Source of the DNA: JAWSVE01 sp050633885
GTDB taxonomy: Bacteria > Pseudomonadota > Gammaproteobacteria > Pseudomonadales > Cellvibrionaceae
Length of the DNA: 64,000 nt
Reading direction: 5' to 3'
Assembly: GCA_050633885.1 (NCBI GenBank)
Contig: JBOEHK010000005.1
Span: forward strand, 682,001 to 746,000
Below are positions 28,960 to 38,267 of the stretch, in pieces. The stretch's first letter is position 1. Every line of letters starts with the position of its first letter. The notes below the pieces were generated by a model that worked only from the letters and a program-made list of their open reading frames with translations, did not search any database and was not told where the DNA came from. Position numbers and translations under genes: made by a program.

Positions 28960-29694
28960 TTACATAGACGTTAGTAATTCTCGCAAACGAGAAACATGTC
29001 GCCGACTAACAACGGGCTTCTCTTCAATGTCTTTTAATTTGACGCGGTACTGACCTTGCGCATTTCGCTCCATACCTTCAATAGCACCAACGGCCACTAA
29101 TGCATTACGATGAATACGAACAAATAAATTGGTAAATTCGTTTTCTAATTCTTTTAGCGTGTCATCAATTAAGGTTTCGCCTTCAGTATGATAAACCGTG
29201 ACATATTTATGATCGGCAATAAAAAATCGAACATTGGTTAAAGGGATAAGCTCAACACCACGACGCGTTTTTGCGCTGATATGATTACGTTGGTTTGCAG
29301 GCGCCTTGCGTTCAGATAAAGCCGCAAGCTGAACTTTATTTAACTTCTGCGCTTTTTCTAATGCTGATTCTAAGTCTTCTTGTTTAACGGGCTTTAATAA
29401 ATACCCAACAGCATCTGTTGAAAAAGCATCGAGAGCATATTCGTCATATGCCGTGCAAAAAATAACTGCCGGCGGATCTTCCATCGTTGTGATTTTTTTG
29501 GCAGCACTCAAGCCATCTTCTTCGGGCATACGAACATCCAGTAAAATGACATCAGGATCATGTTCAGCGACAGCCGCTAATGCTTGTTCAACATTCTCAG
29601 CTTGAGCAACAACTTGGCAATCTTCTAACTTACCAACCATTCGGACCAAACGATCTCTTGCTAGTGGCTCATCATCGACGACTATGACATCCAT
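28960..29694 (-). CDS. algR: AlgR-type LytTR response regulator
   Basis: DNA-binding response regulator of 244 residues. The receiver domain (1-120) has the acidic pocket in VVDDEP and the phospho-acceptor Asp in VILLDVRMPEEDG, with the conserved Lys in YLLKPVKQEDL. A LytTR domain follows (about 140-240), including RFFIADHKYVTVYH, FVRIHRNALVAV and VSRRHVSRLREL. In Pseudomonas AlgR works with AlgZ on alginate, twitching and virulence genes. The order argH | algZ-algR-hemC is conserved here. Its start is 44 bp after the algZ stop. Confidence 0.92.
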   Translation of the reverse strand: MDVIVVDDEPLARDRLVRMVGKLEDCQVVAQAENVEQALAAVAEHDPDVILLDVRMPEEDGLSAAKKITTMEDPPAVIFCTAYDEYALDAFSTDAVGYLLKPVKQEDLESALEKAQKLNKVQLAALSERKAPANQRNHISAKTRRGVELIPLTNVRFFIADHKYVTVYHTEGETLIDDTLKELENEFTNLFVRIHRNALVAVGAIEGMERNAQGQYRVKLKDIEEKPVVSRRHVSRLRELLTSM

Positions 29695-29738
29695 AGATAT
29701 ATCCTTTTGCTTTTTAATAAAAACTCATTAAACAATTT

Positions 29739-30752
29739 CTAGTTAATGGGGTAACTGATTTCAGTTATGTAAACCTCATCATGAGGTGCTGCATTAAAGA
29801 CCCAATTGTCGCCATAGTAAGCGCTCAATCGATGTCGAATATTCTCCATAGCGACGCGGTTACCCGGCTTTCTCGCATGTTCTGTGCGCTTAGGTAATGG
29901 ATTGCGAACGATAATGGTAAGTCGATTGTCGCTTGCTTGGACAGATATCTCAACTGTTCCGCCCTCTGCTCGTGGCTGAATCCCGTGATATATCGCATTT
30001 TCTACAATGGGTTGTAACAGTAAACTCGGGATTGTGCAGGAATCAGGGAGTTCATCAACCTTCCAATCTTGTTTGAGCCTTGGCCCTAAACGTATTTGCT
30101 CAATACTAAAGTATCGGCGGCATAAATCTAATTCGTGTCGCACCGGCACCATCCCCGGCTCAGCCAAACTAGCACGAAACAAGTCAGATAAATCTTCAAC
30201 AACTCGCTCCGCTTTGTCCGGATCAGAACCGATTAAGCTAACGATGCTATTCATACAATTAAATAAAAAGTGTGGTCGGATACGTGACTGTAACGCTTGA
30301 ATACGGGACTTTAGTTCAGCTTCTTCTTGGTGCAGCAACTGCTGCTGGATATAAAAATACCGCAATACAATTCCAGCAAAGATAGCCGTTAATAATAAAT
30401 TTGAAACCACCTGCCAATAATCAATGCCTTTGCTGCTTAGCATCCATTGCCCAGTCACAGAGACTACCAGCGCAACAAGAAGCACAACGGTGTAGCTAAT
30501 AAATCCCGCAAGTAGCAAAGAGTGATTACCAAGGAAAGTCCGCAGTGGACACAGGATTGCTGCACTGAGTAAAACAATCCACTGGACAAGAAATGAAACT
30601 GTACCCAGTTTCTCCCAGTCGAAAGGAACGAGGCCATTGCCTGCAAGCACTAAAGCTAGCGCTAATAACTCACCACCGATGATAAGAGTGAATACCGACT
30701 GAACCTTGCACAGGTCCGGTAAAAAATCCCCTCTCTCTTCCACGGTTCGCAT
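29739..30752 (-). CDS. algZ: AlgZ/FimS-type sensor histidine kinase
   Basis: Membrane sensor of the LytS-like class, 337 residues. Four or more hydrophobic segments lie in residues 20-130. The kinase part follows: the His box is RPHFLFNCMNSIVSL and the ATP-binding N-box VENAIYHGIQPRAEGG. The canonical G boxes are weak, as known for AlgZ-type kinases. It is divergent from argH and followed by its partner algR. Confidence 0.9.
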   Translation of the reverse strand: MRTVEERGDFLPDLCKVQSVFTLIIGGELLALALVLAGNGLVPFDWEKLGTVSFLVQWIVLLSAAILCPLRTFLGNHSLLLAGFISYTVVLLVALVVSVTGQWMLSSKGIDYWQVVSNLLLTAIFAGIVLRYFYIQQQLLHQEEAELKSRIQALQSRIRPHFLFNCMNSIVSLIGSDPDKAERVVEDLSDLFRASLAEPGMVPVRHELDLCRRYFSIEQIRLGPRLKQDWKVDELPDSCTIPSLLLQPIVENAIYHGIQPRAEGGTVEISVQASDNRLTIIVRNPLPKRTEHARKPGNRVAMENIRHRLSAYYGDNWVFNAAPHDEVYITEISYPIN

Positions 30753-30891
30753 GGATTTAAATGTGGATTTACCGCTAATTGGTTTCGCCCCCAGCGCTTT
30801 TTGTTTTTAAACGCTTTAATTTATCTTTCATTCTCAATGAAATTATTCGATTCTTCTTATTTATGCTCTGAATATTTGCCATGGTCTGAGC

Positions 30892-30897
30892 TATAAT
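30892..30897 (+). promoter_or_regulatory. candidate -10 element of the argH promoter
   Basis: TATAAT is a perfect sigma-70 -10 hexamer about 98 bp before the argH ATG. No good -35 is found 16-18 bp upstream, so activation or a weak -35 is likely. The leader between contains complementary GCGCGG (about 30898-30903) and CCGCGC (about 30951-30956). Confidence 0.5.
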
Positions 30898-30994
30898 GCG
30901 CGGCTTTCTAGCTGGCTTATTGAGTAACTTGCCATCCTATGGTGGAGTAACCGCGCTAGTCAATTGATTTTATGCAATTTTTTGGAATTTTGAC

Positions 30995-32395
30995 ATGAGT
31001 GATGACAATTCAACTGTGAAACCTTGGGGTGGTCGATTTACTGAACCAACAGATGCCTTTGTTGAGCGCTTTACCGCATCAGTAAATTTCGATAACCGCC
31101 TTTATGCTCATGACATACAAGGCTCCATCGCTCATGCCACCATGCTGGCAGAGTGTGATGTTATCTCTAGCGCTGAAAAGCAACAAATCATCGAGGGATT
31201 AACCGCCATTCGAGAAGATATCGCAAAGGGTAACTTCAATTGGTCAGTAAGCCTTGAAGATGTTCACATGAATATCGAAGCCGAATTAACCAAGCGCATT
31301 GGTATCACGGGCAAAAAATTACACACAGGACGATCTAGAAACGATCAGGTAGCCACCGATATCCGCTTATATTTGCGCGAAGAGATTGATCTCATTTCAG
31401 CAGAAATCTCTCGACTTCAAAAAGGTTTGCTAACACTCGCGGAAAATGAAGCTGACACGATTATGCCAGGTTTTACGCATTTGCAATCGGCACAACCCGT
31501 GACATTTGGCCATCATCTCCTCGCTTGGTTTGAAATGCTCTCACGCGATTATGATCGATTACAAGATTGCAGAAAACGCGTTAATCAATCTCCGCTAGGA
31601 GCTGCAGCTCTCGCCGGTACAAGCTACCCCATCGATCGTGCACTGACCGCAAAGTTATTAAATTTTGAAGCGCCCACAAATAACAGTTTAGACTCTGTCA
31701 GCGATAGAGATTTTGCAATTGAGTTTTGCAGCTTCGCATCCGTGTTGATGACACACCTATCACGAGCGAGTGAAGAAATCGTTATGTGGTCATCCGCACA
31801 ATTTCAGTTTATTGATCTACCCGATCGCTTTTGTACTGGCTCGTCGATTATGCCGCAAAAGAAAAACCCCGATGTTCCTGAATTAGTTCGCGGTAAAACA
31901 GGTCGGGTAAATGGTCATTTAATCTGTCTTCTTACACTCATGAAATCTCAACCACTTGCGTACAACAAAGATAATCAAGAAGACAAAGAACCGCTATTCG
32001 ACACAATCGATACCGTGAAAGATTGTTTACGCGCTTTCGCAGACATGGCACCAGCCATAAAAGCTAAGCGAGACAACATGAGAAAAGCGGCTATTTCAGG
32101 TTTTTCTACCGCGACTGATCTCGCTGACTATTTGGTAAGAAAAGGAATCCCTTTTCGAGACGCTCATGAAATTGTAGGGAAGGCGGTTGGTTATGGCGTC
32201 GATACTGAAAAAGATTTATCGGAAATGTCGATAAAAGAATTGCAAACTTTTTCTGCTGACATTACTGATGATGTATTTGAAGTACTGACGCTGGAAGGAT
32301 CCGTCTCTGCTCGAGATCATATCGGCGGAACCGCTCCAAATCAGGTGCGTCAAGCAATCACACGCAATCAAAAAATGATTGCTAGTCGAACATAA
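30995..32395 (+). CDS. argH: argininosuccinate lyase
   Basis: Last enzyme of arginine synthesis, cleaving argininosuccinate into arginine and fumarate; a cytoplasmic homotetramer of the fumarase/aspartase superfamily. The 466 residues are normal. Motifs: WGGRFTEPTDAFVERFTAS at the start, LHTGRSRNDQVATD, PGFTHLQSAQP and the superfamily signature GSSIMPQKKNPD. Divergent from algZ, and followed by a terminator. Confidence 0.97.
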   Translation: MSDDNSTVKPWGGRFTEPTDAFVERFTASVNFDNRLYAHDIQGSIAHATMLAECDVISSAEKQQIIEGLTAIREDIAKGNFNWSVSLEDVHMNIEAELTKRIGITGKKLHTGRSRNDQVATDIRLYLREEIDLISAEISRLQKGLLTLAENEADTIMPGFTHLQSAQPVTFGHHLLAWFEMLSRDYDRLQDCRKRVNQSPLGAAALAGTSYPIDRALTAKLLNFEAPTNNSLDSVSDRDFAIEFCSFASVLMTHLSRASEEIVMWSSAQFQFIDLPDRFCTGSSIMPQKKNPDVPELVRGKTGRVNGHLICLLTLMKSQPLAYNKDNQEDKEPLFDTIDTVKDCLRAFADMAPAIKAKRDNMRKAAISGFSTATDLADYLVRKGIPFRDAHEIVGKAVGYGVDTEKDLSEMSIKELQTFSADITDDVFEVLTLEGSVSARDHIGGTAPNQVRQAITRNQKMIASRT

Positions 32396-32422
32396 ATGTC
32401 TTCCGAAAGCCGTTTTTAATTC

Positions 32423-32455
32423 AGCCTTCATCGATTCCTTTGAAGGTTCTTTTTT
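32423..32455 (+). terminator. intrinsic terminator after argH
   Basis: An 8-bp stem AGCCTTCA with TGAAGGTT (one G-U), a 10-nt loop and a run of six T. It begins 28 bp after the argH stop. Confidence 0.8.
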
Positions 32456-32812
32456 ACTTCTATTTGTATTTCTAATTTCGTTTATTTCAAAGCGCTATCA
32501 AAATGCTAAAAACTTATTTAAAAATTTTTAGCATTTAACAGTATGTTTTTAATAACAAAAAGATTACAGTTAGCTGTAAATATTATGAAAAGATAATAAT
32601 TTATATCTCAAATAACAATAAGAAAAATATTTATTATTTAAACTCGCAATACCTAATAAAAGGGCTATCCTATGAATAGGCTTTGTCATTACATACCTTA
32701 TTAGTTTTAAGCCATGAGTCTATCAAAACGCCAACTAACTCGGTCATTGGTCGATTAGTTAGTCATTTTACGTTTTACTCCTGCAAAAAAAACTGAGCTA
32801 AAGATATAGAGC
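32456..32812. repeat. AT-rich intergenic region with a perfect 12-bp inverted repeat
   Basis: About 360 bp of very AT-rich sequence. AAATGCTAAAAA at 32501-32512 and TTTTTAGCATTT at 32525-32536 form a perfect 12-bp stem with a 12-nt loop, a second hairpin after the argH terminator. The last part must hold the promoter of the receiver gene at 32813. No gene is seen. Confidence 0.55.
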
Positions 32813-33268
32813 ATGACTATAGATGAACAACAAGCTCAATTAGATTCTCGACTTTCTTCGGTCAAAGTCTTACTTGCTGAAGACAATCTGGTGAATCAAA
32901 AAGTAGCCATCACTATCCTCGAGAGAAAGAGAGTGACTGTCGTCGTCGCTAACAATGGAAAAGAAGCGGTTGAAACCCTCATTAAAAATCCAAAAGACTT
33001 TGATCTAGTGTTAATGGATATGGATATGCCTATTATGGACGGATACGAAGCAACCAAAACGTTACGTGAGCTCAAAACATTTGAACATTTACCTATCGTC
33101 GCTTTAACAGCTCATTCAAGTCCCCAAGATAAAGACAAATGCCTATCGGTTGGTATGAATGATCATGTTTCAAAGCCTGTAAAGCCTGATACGCTTTACA
33201 ATTCTATTTTGAAAAATATAGATTTTGACTCAGACATACATTCAAAGAAATCAGCAAAACCATTCTAA
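32813..33268 (+). CDS. receiver-domain-only response regulator
   Basis: A 151-residue protein consisting of one CheY-like receiver. Acidic pair in LLAEDNLVNQKVA, phospho-acceptor Asp in VLMDMDMPIMDGYEA, the Thr in VALTAHSS and Lys in HVSKPVKPD. The sequence type resembles the C-terminal receivers of hybrid kinases. There is no output domain, only a short basic tail. No kinase is adjacent. It lies between argH and cyaA; such regulators pass signals by protein contact or act in phosphorelays. Confidence 0.85.
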   Translation: MTIDEQQAQLDSRLSSVKVLLAEDNLVNQKVAITILERKRVTVVVANNGKEAVETLIKNPKDFDLVLMDMDMPIMDGYEATKTLRELKTFEHLPIVALTAHSSPQDKDKCLSVGMNDHVSKPVKPDTLYNSILKNIDFDSDIHSKKSAKPF

Positions 33269-33418
33269 ATAAACAGTCTTAATTTCTTCTTTTCACTTCG
33301 CTTCAATTTTATTTCGGTATAAGTATTTCAATCTTATCCAAAAAAAATGTAAACCGTGAACCACCACTCATCTAAACTGTAAGTAGTTATCATTTTTTCT
33401 GCATAAAAATTTAAAATC

Positions 33419-36400
33419 ATGTTCGCAAAACCTATTGTTACAGACTCGATAGAAACAGGCCTTGACAGAAAACTGTTAAAGGACCTTAAACGTCGACTGA
33501 TCAAAATCAACAGTGCGCGCCTCAAAAATACCCGTGATGCTTTAGCCTTAAGGCACAAATCTTTTTTAGATGTATTACCTTTACTACTTCACACTAATCA
33601 TCCTTTATTGCCAGGCTATGTCAGTCATCAAGCGCCCGCAGGCATTATTCATTACGAGCCTTCAGATCTTGCATTAAAAACTGCAAAGATATTTGGCCGA
33701 AGCTTTACCTATAACCCACAAAATACTGAGCCAGCCATTAACGCTATTTTTTTAATGGGCAGCGTAGGTACAGTCGCTTACAGTAAAGGTAGCGATTTAG
33801 ATATTTGGATTTGTCACAATGACAACTTAACGACAACGCAATTAGAACAATTGGATTTAAAATGTTCCCTTATTGAAAAGTGGACTGAAAAAATTGGTTT
33901 AGAAACACATTTTTTCACTATGAATTCCTCTGATTTTTTAAAAGGGAAAAATAAAAAACTAAGCCAAGAGAACAGCGGTAATTCCCAACATTTTTTATTA
34001 TTAGATGAATTTTATCGATCAGCTATTTCAATTGCAGGACAAACACCGTCTTGGTGGTATGTTCCCTCTTCTCGCCATCATTCTTATGAGGATTACCTTC
34101 AGATTCTACTGAGAAAACGATATATACCTTCAGATCAAATACTTGATTTTGGAGTCATTATAGATATACCCAAAAAAGAATTTATTAGTGCGGGTATTTG
34201 GCAACTGTACAAAGCCATTGAATCACCCTATAAATCGCTTATTAAACTATTACTATTAGAGTCTTATGCAAACCCCTCATCTATTCAGAATACTATTTCA
34301 GAAAATGTTAAACATATTATATATAGCGGAGAATTTACCACCGAAGCGCTTGATCCATATATCATGTCATATCGTTATATCGAAGAATATCTAAACGAAA
34401 GACATGAATATGATCGACTTCATCTAATACGTAGATGCTTATATTTTAAAATCAATAAACCTCTTACCAAATCACTAACACAAACCAAAAAATCTTGGCA
34501 AAGAGAACTCTTGGAATCATTAGTTGAAGAATGGGAGTGGTCAGAGACGTATTTGAAATATTTAGATAACCGTCGTCATTGGAAGACACCTGATGTTATT
34601 TCTGAAAAAACATTATTAGTAGAAGAATTACAACAAAGCTATCAACTTTTATGTCAATTAACTGACGATGGAAACAGCAACACATCTAAAAATTTTAAAG
34701 ATGAGGAATTTAAAGTATTACAAAGAAAACTTGACGCTTATTACAAATCGTCGAATGGAAAAATTGAAAAAATAAATGCCAATATTTCTTTAGATATATC
34801 AGAACCCTTCCTCACCTTTATTGAAAACTATGATAAAGGAGCCAAACAATACTACTGGTCTGTTTATGCCGATAGAATAATCGACCGACGCGAGCAAAAT
34901 CAAGCGACGCTATTGCATAAATCATCCAATATTATTGAGCTTATTTTATGGTGTTACTTTAATAATATTCTTATTGATCATACGCATGTTGATTGCCACC
35001 AGCTAGTTGCAGAAATATCAAAAGAAGGCATTAATAAAATTATCATCGAGCTAAAATATTGGCAGCCAATGCCACTGCAGCGTATAGCACATGAATCGTA
35101 TCAAGAGTCGTCCCATATCACACACGTCATGATAATGATTAATGTTGACCAGCAACCTAATTCAAAAACCATTCAAAAAGGCCTTCATCAGATTACGGGG
35201 CAACGTGACATTTTAAATCATAGCTCTTTTAATGAAAATCTAATTAAAACGATCGATATCATCACTAAAAACAACTGGAATGTTATCAACAGTATTCGTC
35301 TAGAAAAAAATAGTTTAACGGCTTGTTTATTTCATTATTTGTCGATTTTTAAAGACCAACAAAAAAATATTCATAAGCCCGTTCTCTCTGTCGTTTGTAA
35401 CACGCCGACGTTTGGAAACGCTTTACAGCAACGACTGATGCAGCTTCTCAACGAATTATCTACAAATTTTATAGCGTTCAATGAAAAAAGCGATTCAGTC
35501 CAAACGAACGCATACTTATCACGGTATATTTTCTCTGCTGAAAACCGCTTTTATGTTTGCGAAATGAAAAAATCTAAACCTTCGATCATTGCAATTAAAA
35601 ATGAACGTCAACTAATTCGATACCTTGCAAAAAAACGAACATCACACAGCCCATTTTTAACAGACTCTCTACTCAAGACGCAATATCCCTTACGCCTGCT
35701 TGCTCCTTTAACTAATGACAAATCTATTCATCTTATTTACTCATTACACTTGGAGAAAGCCAATATTTATCTTTTGGATGAACATGGTTCTTTATTTGTC
35801 TTTACTTTATCAGCCTATAACGAGCAGACCTTACTCCGTCCTCTCCATCACTTTATTCGCTCTTCTCTCAGTCGCTTAAAACTGAGTACCTCAGAATCAA
35901 TCGCAAACTTTGATATTTTTCCCGTAAAATTTTATCGTCACAACATCAATGATGATAACCAAGACATTTTACAACCTAATTTAGCGATCAGTGATGTTAC
36001 CGACTTGCCTTTTTATAATGTGACAGTTGCATTGATTGAACATGGTCTTGAAGACAACTTGGAAAATAATAAAAGCCGACTCAAAACCCTAACTATTGAG
36101 ATCTCATGTAATGATAAAAAATTCACCAGTTTAGAGTATGGGGATAATATTTTCTCCCATGCCGCACAACACATAATCGAACAAAGAAAATCGCGAGAAA
36201 AATACCCATGCTACATCACTGATATTGATCTATCTCAATGCCCAAGTGTTTCACTGTGCTCATCACCTTATTCTTTAGATTCTTTCTATTCAAAACCCTT
36301 TTCTTCTGATCCAAACACTTCAAAGCCTGATTTACAGCTTATTCATTTTTTTGCAGCAAAAACTTTTATCGAAAGAAAACTGAATGCCGCTCTTTTTGCT

Positions 36401-36460
36401 TTGCCCGCCATTAGCCCACCCCCTGCAACTCCTTCTATATCGTCATCGCTATCCCTATAA
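33419..36460 (+). CDS. cyaA: class I adenylate cyclase
   Basis: Makes cAMP from ATP; cytoplasmic, the only cyclase class in enterics. The 1013 residues are longer than E. coli CyaA (848). The catalytic N-terminal half has the nucleotidyltransferase-type motif MGSVGTVAYSKGSDLDIWIC (residues about 117-136) with the DxD pair, and family stretches QTPSWWYVPS, ESYANPSS and YLKYLDNRRHWK. The C-terminal half is the regulatory domain, less conserved, with a low-complexity serine/proline end. Followed by lptM and lysA, the usual neighbourhood, though cyaY is missing. Confidence 0.95.
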   Translation: MFAKPIVTDSIETGLDRKLLKDLKRRLIKINSARLKNTRDALALRHKSFLDVLPLLLHTNHPLLPGYVSHQAPAGIIHYEPSDLALKTAKIFGRSFTYNPQNTEPAINAIFLMGSVGTVAYSKGSDLDIWICHNDNLTTTQLEQLDLKCSLIEKWTEKIGLETHFFTMNSSDFLKGKNKKLSQENSGNSQHFLLLDEFYRSAISIAGQTPSWWYVPSSRHHSYEDYLQILLRKRYIPSDQILDFGVIIDIPKKEFISAGIWQLYKAIESPYKSLIKLLLLESYANPSSIQNTISENVKHIIYSGEFTTEALDPYIMSYRYIEEYLNERHEYDRLHLIRRCLYFKINKPLTKSLTQTKKSWQRELLESLVEEWEWSETYLKYLDNRRHWKTPDVISEKTLLVEELQQSYQLLCQLTDDGNSNTSKNFKDEEFKVLQRKLDAYYKSSNGKIEKINANISLDISEPFLTFIENYDKGAKQYYWSVYADRIIDRREQNQATLLHKSSNIIELILWCYFNNILIDHTHVDCHQLVAEISKEGINKIIIELKYWQPMPLQRIAHESYQESSHITHVMIMINVDQQPNSKTIQKGLHQITGQRDILNHSSFNENLIKTIDIITKNNWNVINSIRLEKNSLTACLFHYLSIFKDQQKNIHKPVLSVVCNTPTFGNALQQRLMQLLNELSTNFIAFNEKSDSVQTNAYLSRYIFSAENRFYVCEMKKSKPSIIAIKNERQLIRYLAKKRTSHSPFLTDSLLKTQYPLRLLAPLTNDKSIHLIYSLHLEKANIYLLDEHGSLFVFTLSAYNEQTLLRPLHHFIRSSLSRLKLSTSESIANFDIFPVKFYRHNINDDNQDILQPNLAISDVTDLPFYNVTVALIEHGLEDNLENNKSRLKTLTIEISCNDKKFTSLEYGDNIFSHAAQHIIEQRKSREKYPCYITDIDLSQCPSVSLCSSPYSLDSFYSKPFSSDPNTSKPDLQLIHFFAAKTFIERKLNAALFALPAISPPPATPSISSSLSL

Positions 36461-36589
36461 GCAAAAACTAGCATCTTGGTTGAGGCCGACAGGCTAACAA
36501 CTGTATACTTCCCCGTTCGTTCAATAAGCTTGCTGGCAAACACCGAAAGTAAACTTGAATAGGATACTCTCAACTGGGAATGACATATC

Positions 36590-36904
36590 GTGAATACACT
36601 TTTTCGTCAAATTGACGTATTTATTTCAAGTAGTTTAGTGGCGCTACCTGCGCTTAAATCTGCACTGTGGGTTTGCGTACTGAGAGTTAGTACATTAAGA
36701 ATTAGCGCACTAAAAGTTAGCGCAATGTTGTTTTTCTTTTGCGCTGTCCTCAATGGATGCGGTCATAAAGGTGATTTGGTTTTACCCCAAGATAAACAAT
36801 CGGCTGAACTGTCTCTGACACTGACACCTATGAGACCGACATCTTCAACACAGCCATCCACTACACAACTGTCCACCGCACAGTTATCTACCACACAGAG
36901 ATAA
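36590..36904 (+). CDS. lptM: LptM-type small lipoprotein (YifL/LppL)
   Basis: Small outer-membrane lipoprotein that assists maturation of the LptD-LptE LPS transporter. The diagnostic core is LNGCGHKGDLVLP (family form GCGQKGPLYLP), with the lipidated Cys after ...AVLNG. Two possible starts exist: GTG at 36590 (104 residues, long N-region) or ATG at 36725 (59 residues). The short form has no positive charge before its hydrophobic stretch, so the longer start or another upstream one seems needed for export. The core is flanked on both sides by different 15-nt-period tandem repeats. Next gene is lysA, as usual. Confidence 0.8.
   Translation: MNTLFRQIDVFISSSLVALPALKSALWVCVLRVSTLRISALKVSAMLFFFCAVLNGCGHKGDLVLPQDKQSAELSLTLTPMRPTSSTQPSTTQLSTAQLSTTQR
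36680..36724 (+). repeat. three 15-nt tandem repeats just before the lptM core
   Basis: Three imperfect 15-nt units (36680-36694, 36695-36709, 36710-36724) encode LRVST, LRISA, LKVSA if the longer reading frame is used. They end exactly at the internal ATG at 36725 and supply the only Arg/Lys residues next to the hydrophobic signal segment. Confidence 0.8.
36851..36895 (+). repeat. three 15-nt tandem repeats at the 3' end of lptM
   Basis: Three imperfect 15-nt units (36851-36865, 36866-36880, 36881-36895) encode QPSTT, QLSTA, QLSTT before the final QR. The tail is a Ser/Thr/Gln-rich, probably disordered extension. The unit sequence differs from the repeats upstream of the core. Confidence 0.85.
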
Positions 36905-36972
36905 TTATTTTATAGGCCAGAATACCGCCTTACTTAATACTCGATTTAGATACCCTACAGACCGAGATCACA

Positions 36973-38223
36973 ATGAATCAGTTCAATTACAAAAACACTG
37001 AGTTACACGTTGAAGATATTCCCCTTCGCGCTATCGCCGATAAAGTCGGCACTCCCTGCTATGTGTACAGCAAAAAAGCTTTTCTTGATGTCTATCAGCA
37101 ATACGCAGATGCCATCGGTGATAACGGCATGGTTTGCTATGCAGTAAAAGCAAATTCTAATCTTGCTGTTTTAAATGAGTTAGCAAAAGCAGGTGCTGGT
37201 TTTGATATTGTCTCCTCTGGTGAACTTGAACGTGTTCTTAAAGCTGGTGGCCAACCCGATCGAATTATTTTTTCTGGTGTAGGAAAAACCGAATCTGAAA
37301 TGCGACGCGCGCTTGAAGCTGGTATCGCCTGTTTTAATATTGAGTCTTTACCTGAAATTGATCGGCTTGCTGCTGTTGCGCAAGCAATGGGGAAAGTCGC
37401 CCCTGTTTCTATTCGCGTGAATCCGGATGTTGATGCAAAGACACATCCCTATATCTCTACCGGTTTAAAAGATAATAAATTTGGTATTGATATCAATGAA
37501 GCTGAAGCTGCTTATCAACATGCAAATCAATTTTCTAGCTTGGCGATCAAGGGGATTGATTGCCATATTGGCTCTCAACTCACTGATGTTGCCCCGCTAT
37601 TAGAAGCGTGTGATCGCTTGATCACTCTCAGCGATAAATTAATTCAACAAGGGATTCACATCTCCCATTTAGATTTAGGTGGAGGTCTGGGTGTTACCTA
37701 TCGCGATGAAAAACTTCCTTCCATTGCAGATTACTTTGATGCGGTCAAACATAAAATTGGATCGAGAGATTTATCGATTCTTTGTGAGCCAGGCCGTTCA
37801 ATTGCCGCCAATGCCGGAGTACTTCTCACTCGTGTGGAATACTTAAAAGAAACAGCTCACAAAAATTTTGCTATTATCGATGCCGCTATGAATGACTATA
37901 TTCGTCCTGCCCTTTATCAAGCATGGCAACATATTTTACCGTTAAAGCAACATTCAACTGACAACACAGATGTTAAGTCTTGGAACCTTGTTGGTCCTGT
38001 GTGTGAGTCGGCCGATTTTATTGGTCATGATAGAGAACTTGCTTTGCAACCTGGAGATTTATTATCAATTATGTCGACAGGTGCCTACGGGTTTGTTATG
38101 AGTAGCAATTATAATTCTCGCGGTCGATCAGCAGAGGTAATGGTTGATGGCGCTTCTTTTCATATCGTTCGACAACGTGAAACATTTGACGATTTAATTG
38201 CGGGCGAATCTATTCTTCCGTAA
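36973..38223 (+). CDS. lysA: diaminopimelate decarboxylase
   Basis: PLP-dependent last step of lysine synthesis, meso-diaminopimelate to lysine. The 416 residues match the family. PLP lysine in YAVKANSN (Lys59), HIGSQLTD and the glycine loop DLGGGLGV for phosphate binding, EPGRSI, and the Cys of GPVCESADF at the active site from the partner subunit. Starts 69 bp after lptM and is followed by dapF, an ordinary lysine/peptidoglycan pair. Confidence 0.97.
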   Translation: MNQFNYKNTELHVEDIPLRAIADKVGTPCYVYSKKAFLDVYQQYADAIGDNGMVCYAVKANSNLAVLNELAKAGAGFDIVSSGELERVLKAGGQPDRIIFSGVGKTESEMRRALEAGIACFNIESLPEIDRLAAVAQAMGKVAPVSIRVNPDVDAKTHPYISTGLKDNKFGIDINEAEAAYQHANQFSSLAIKGIDCHIGSQLTDVAPLLEACDRLITLSDKLIQQGIHISHLDLGGGLGVTYRDEKLPSIADYFDAVKHKIGSRDLSILCEPGRSIAANAGVLLTRVEYLKETAHKNFAIIDAAMNDYIRPALYQAWQHILPLKQHSTDNTDVKSWNLVGPVCESADFIGHDRELALQPGDLLSIMSTGAYGFVMSSNYNSRGRSAEVMVDGASFHIVRQRETFDDLIAGESILP

Positions 38224-38267
38224 TTTTTTCTTATCCACGCTAAGATTTTTAAAGGTTTATTTTTTAG

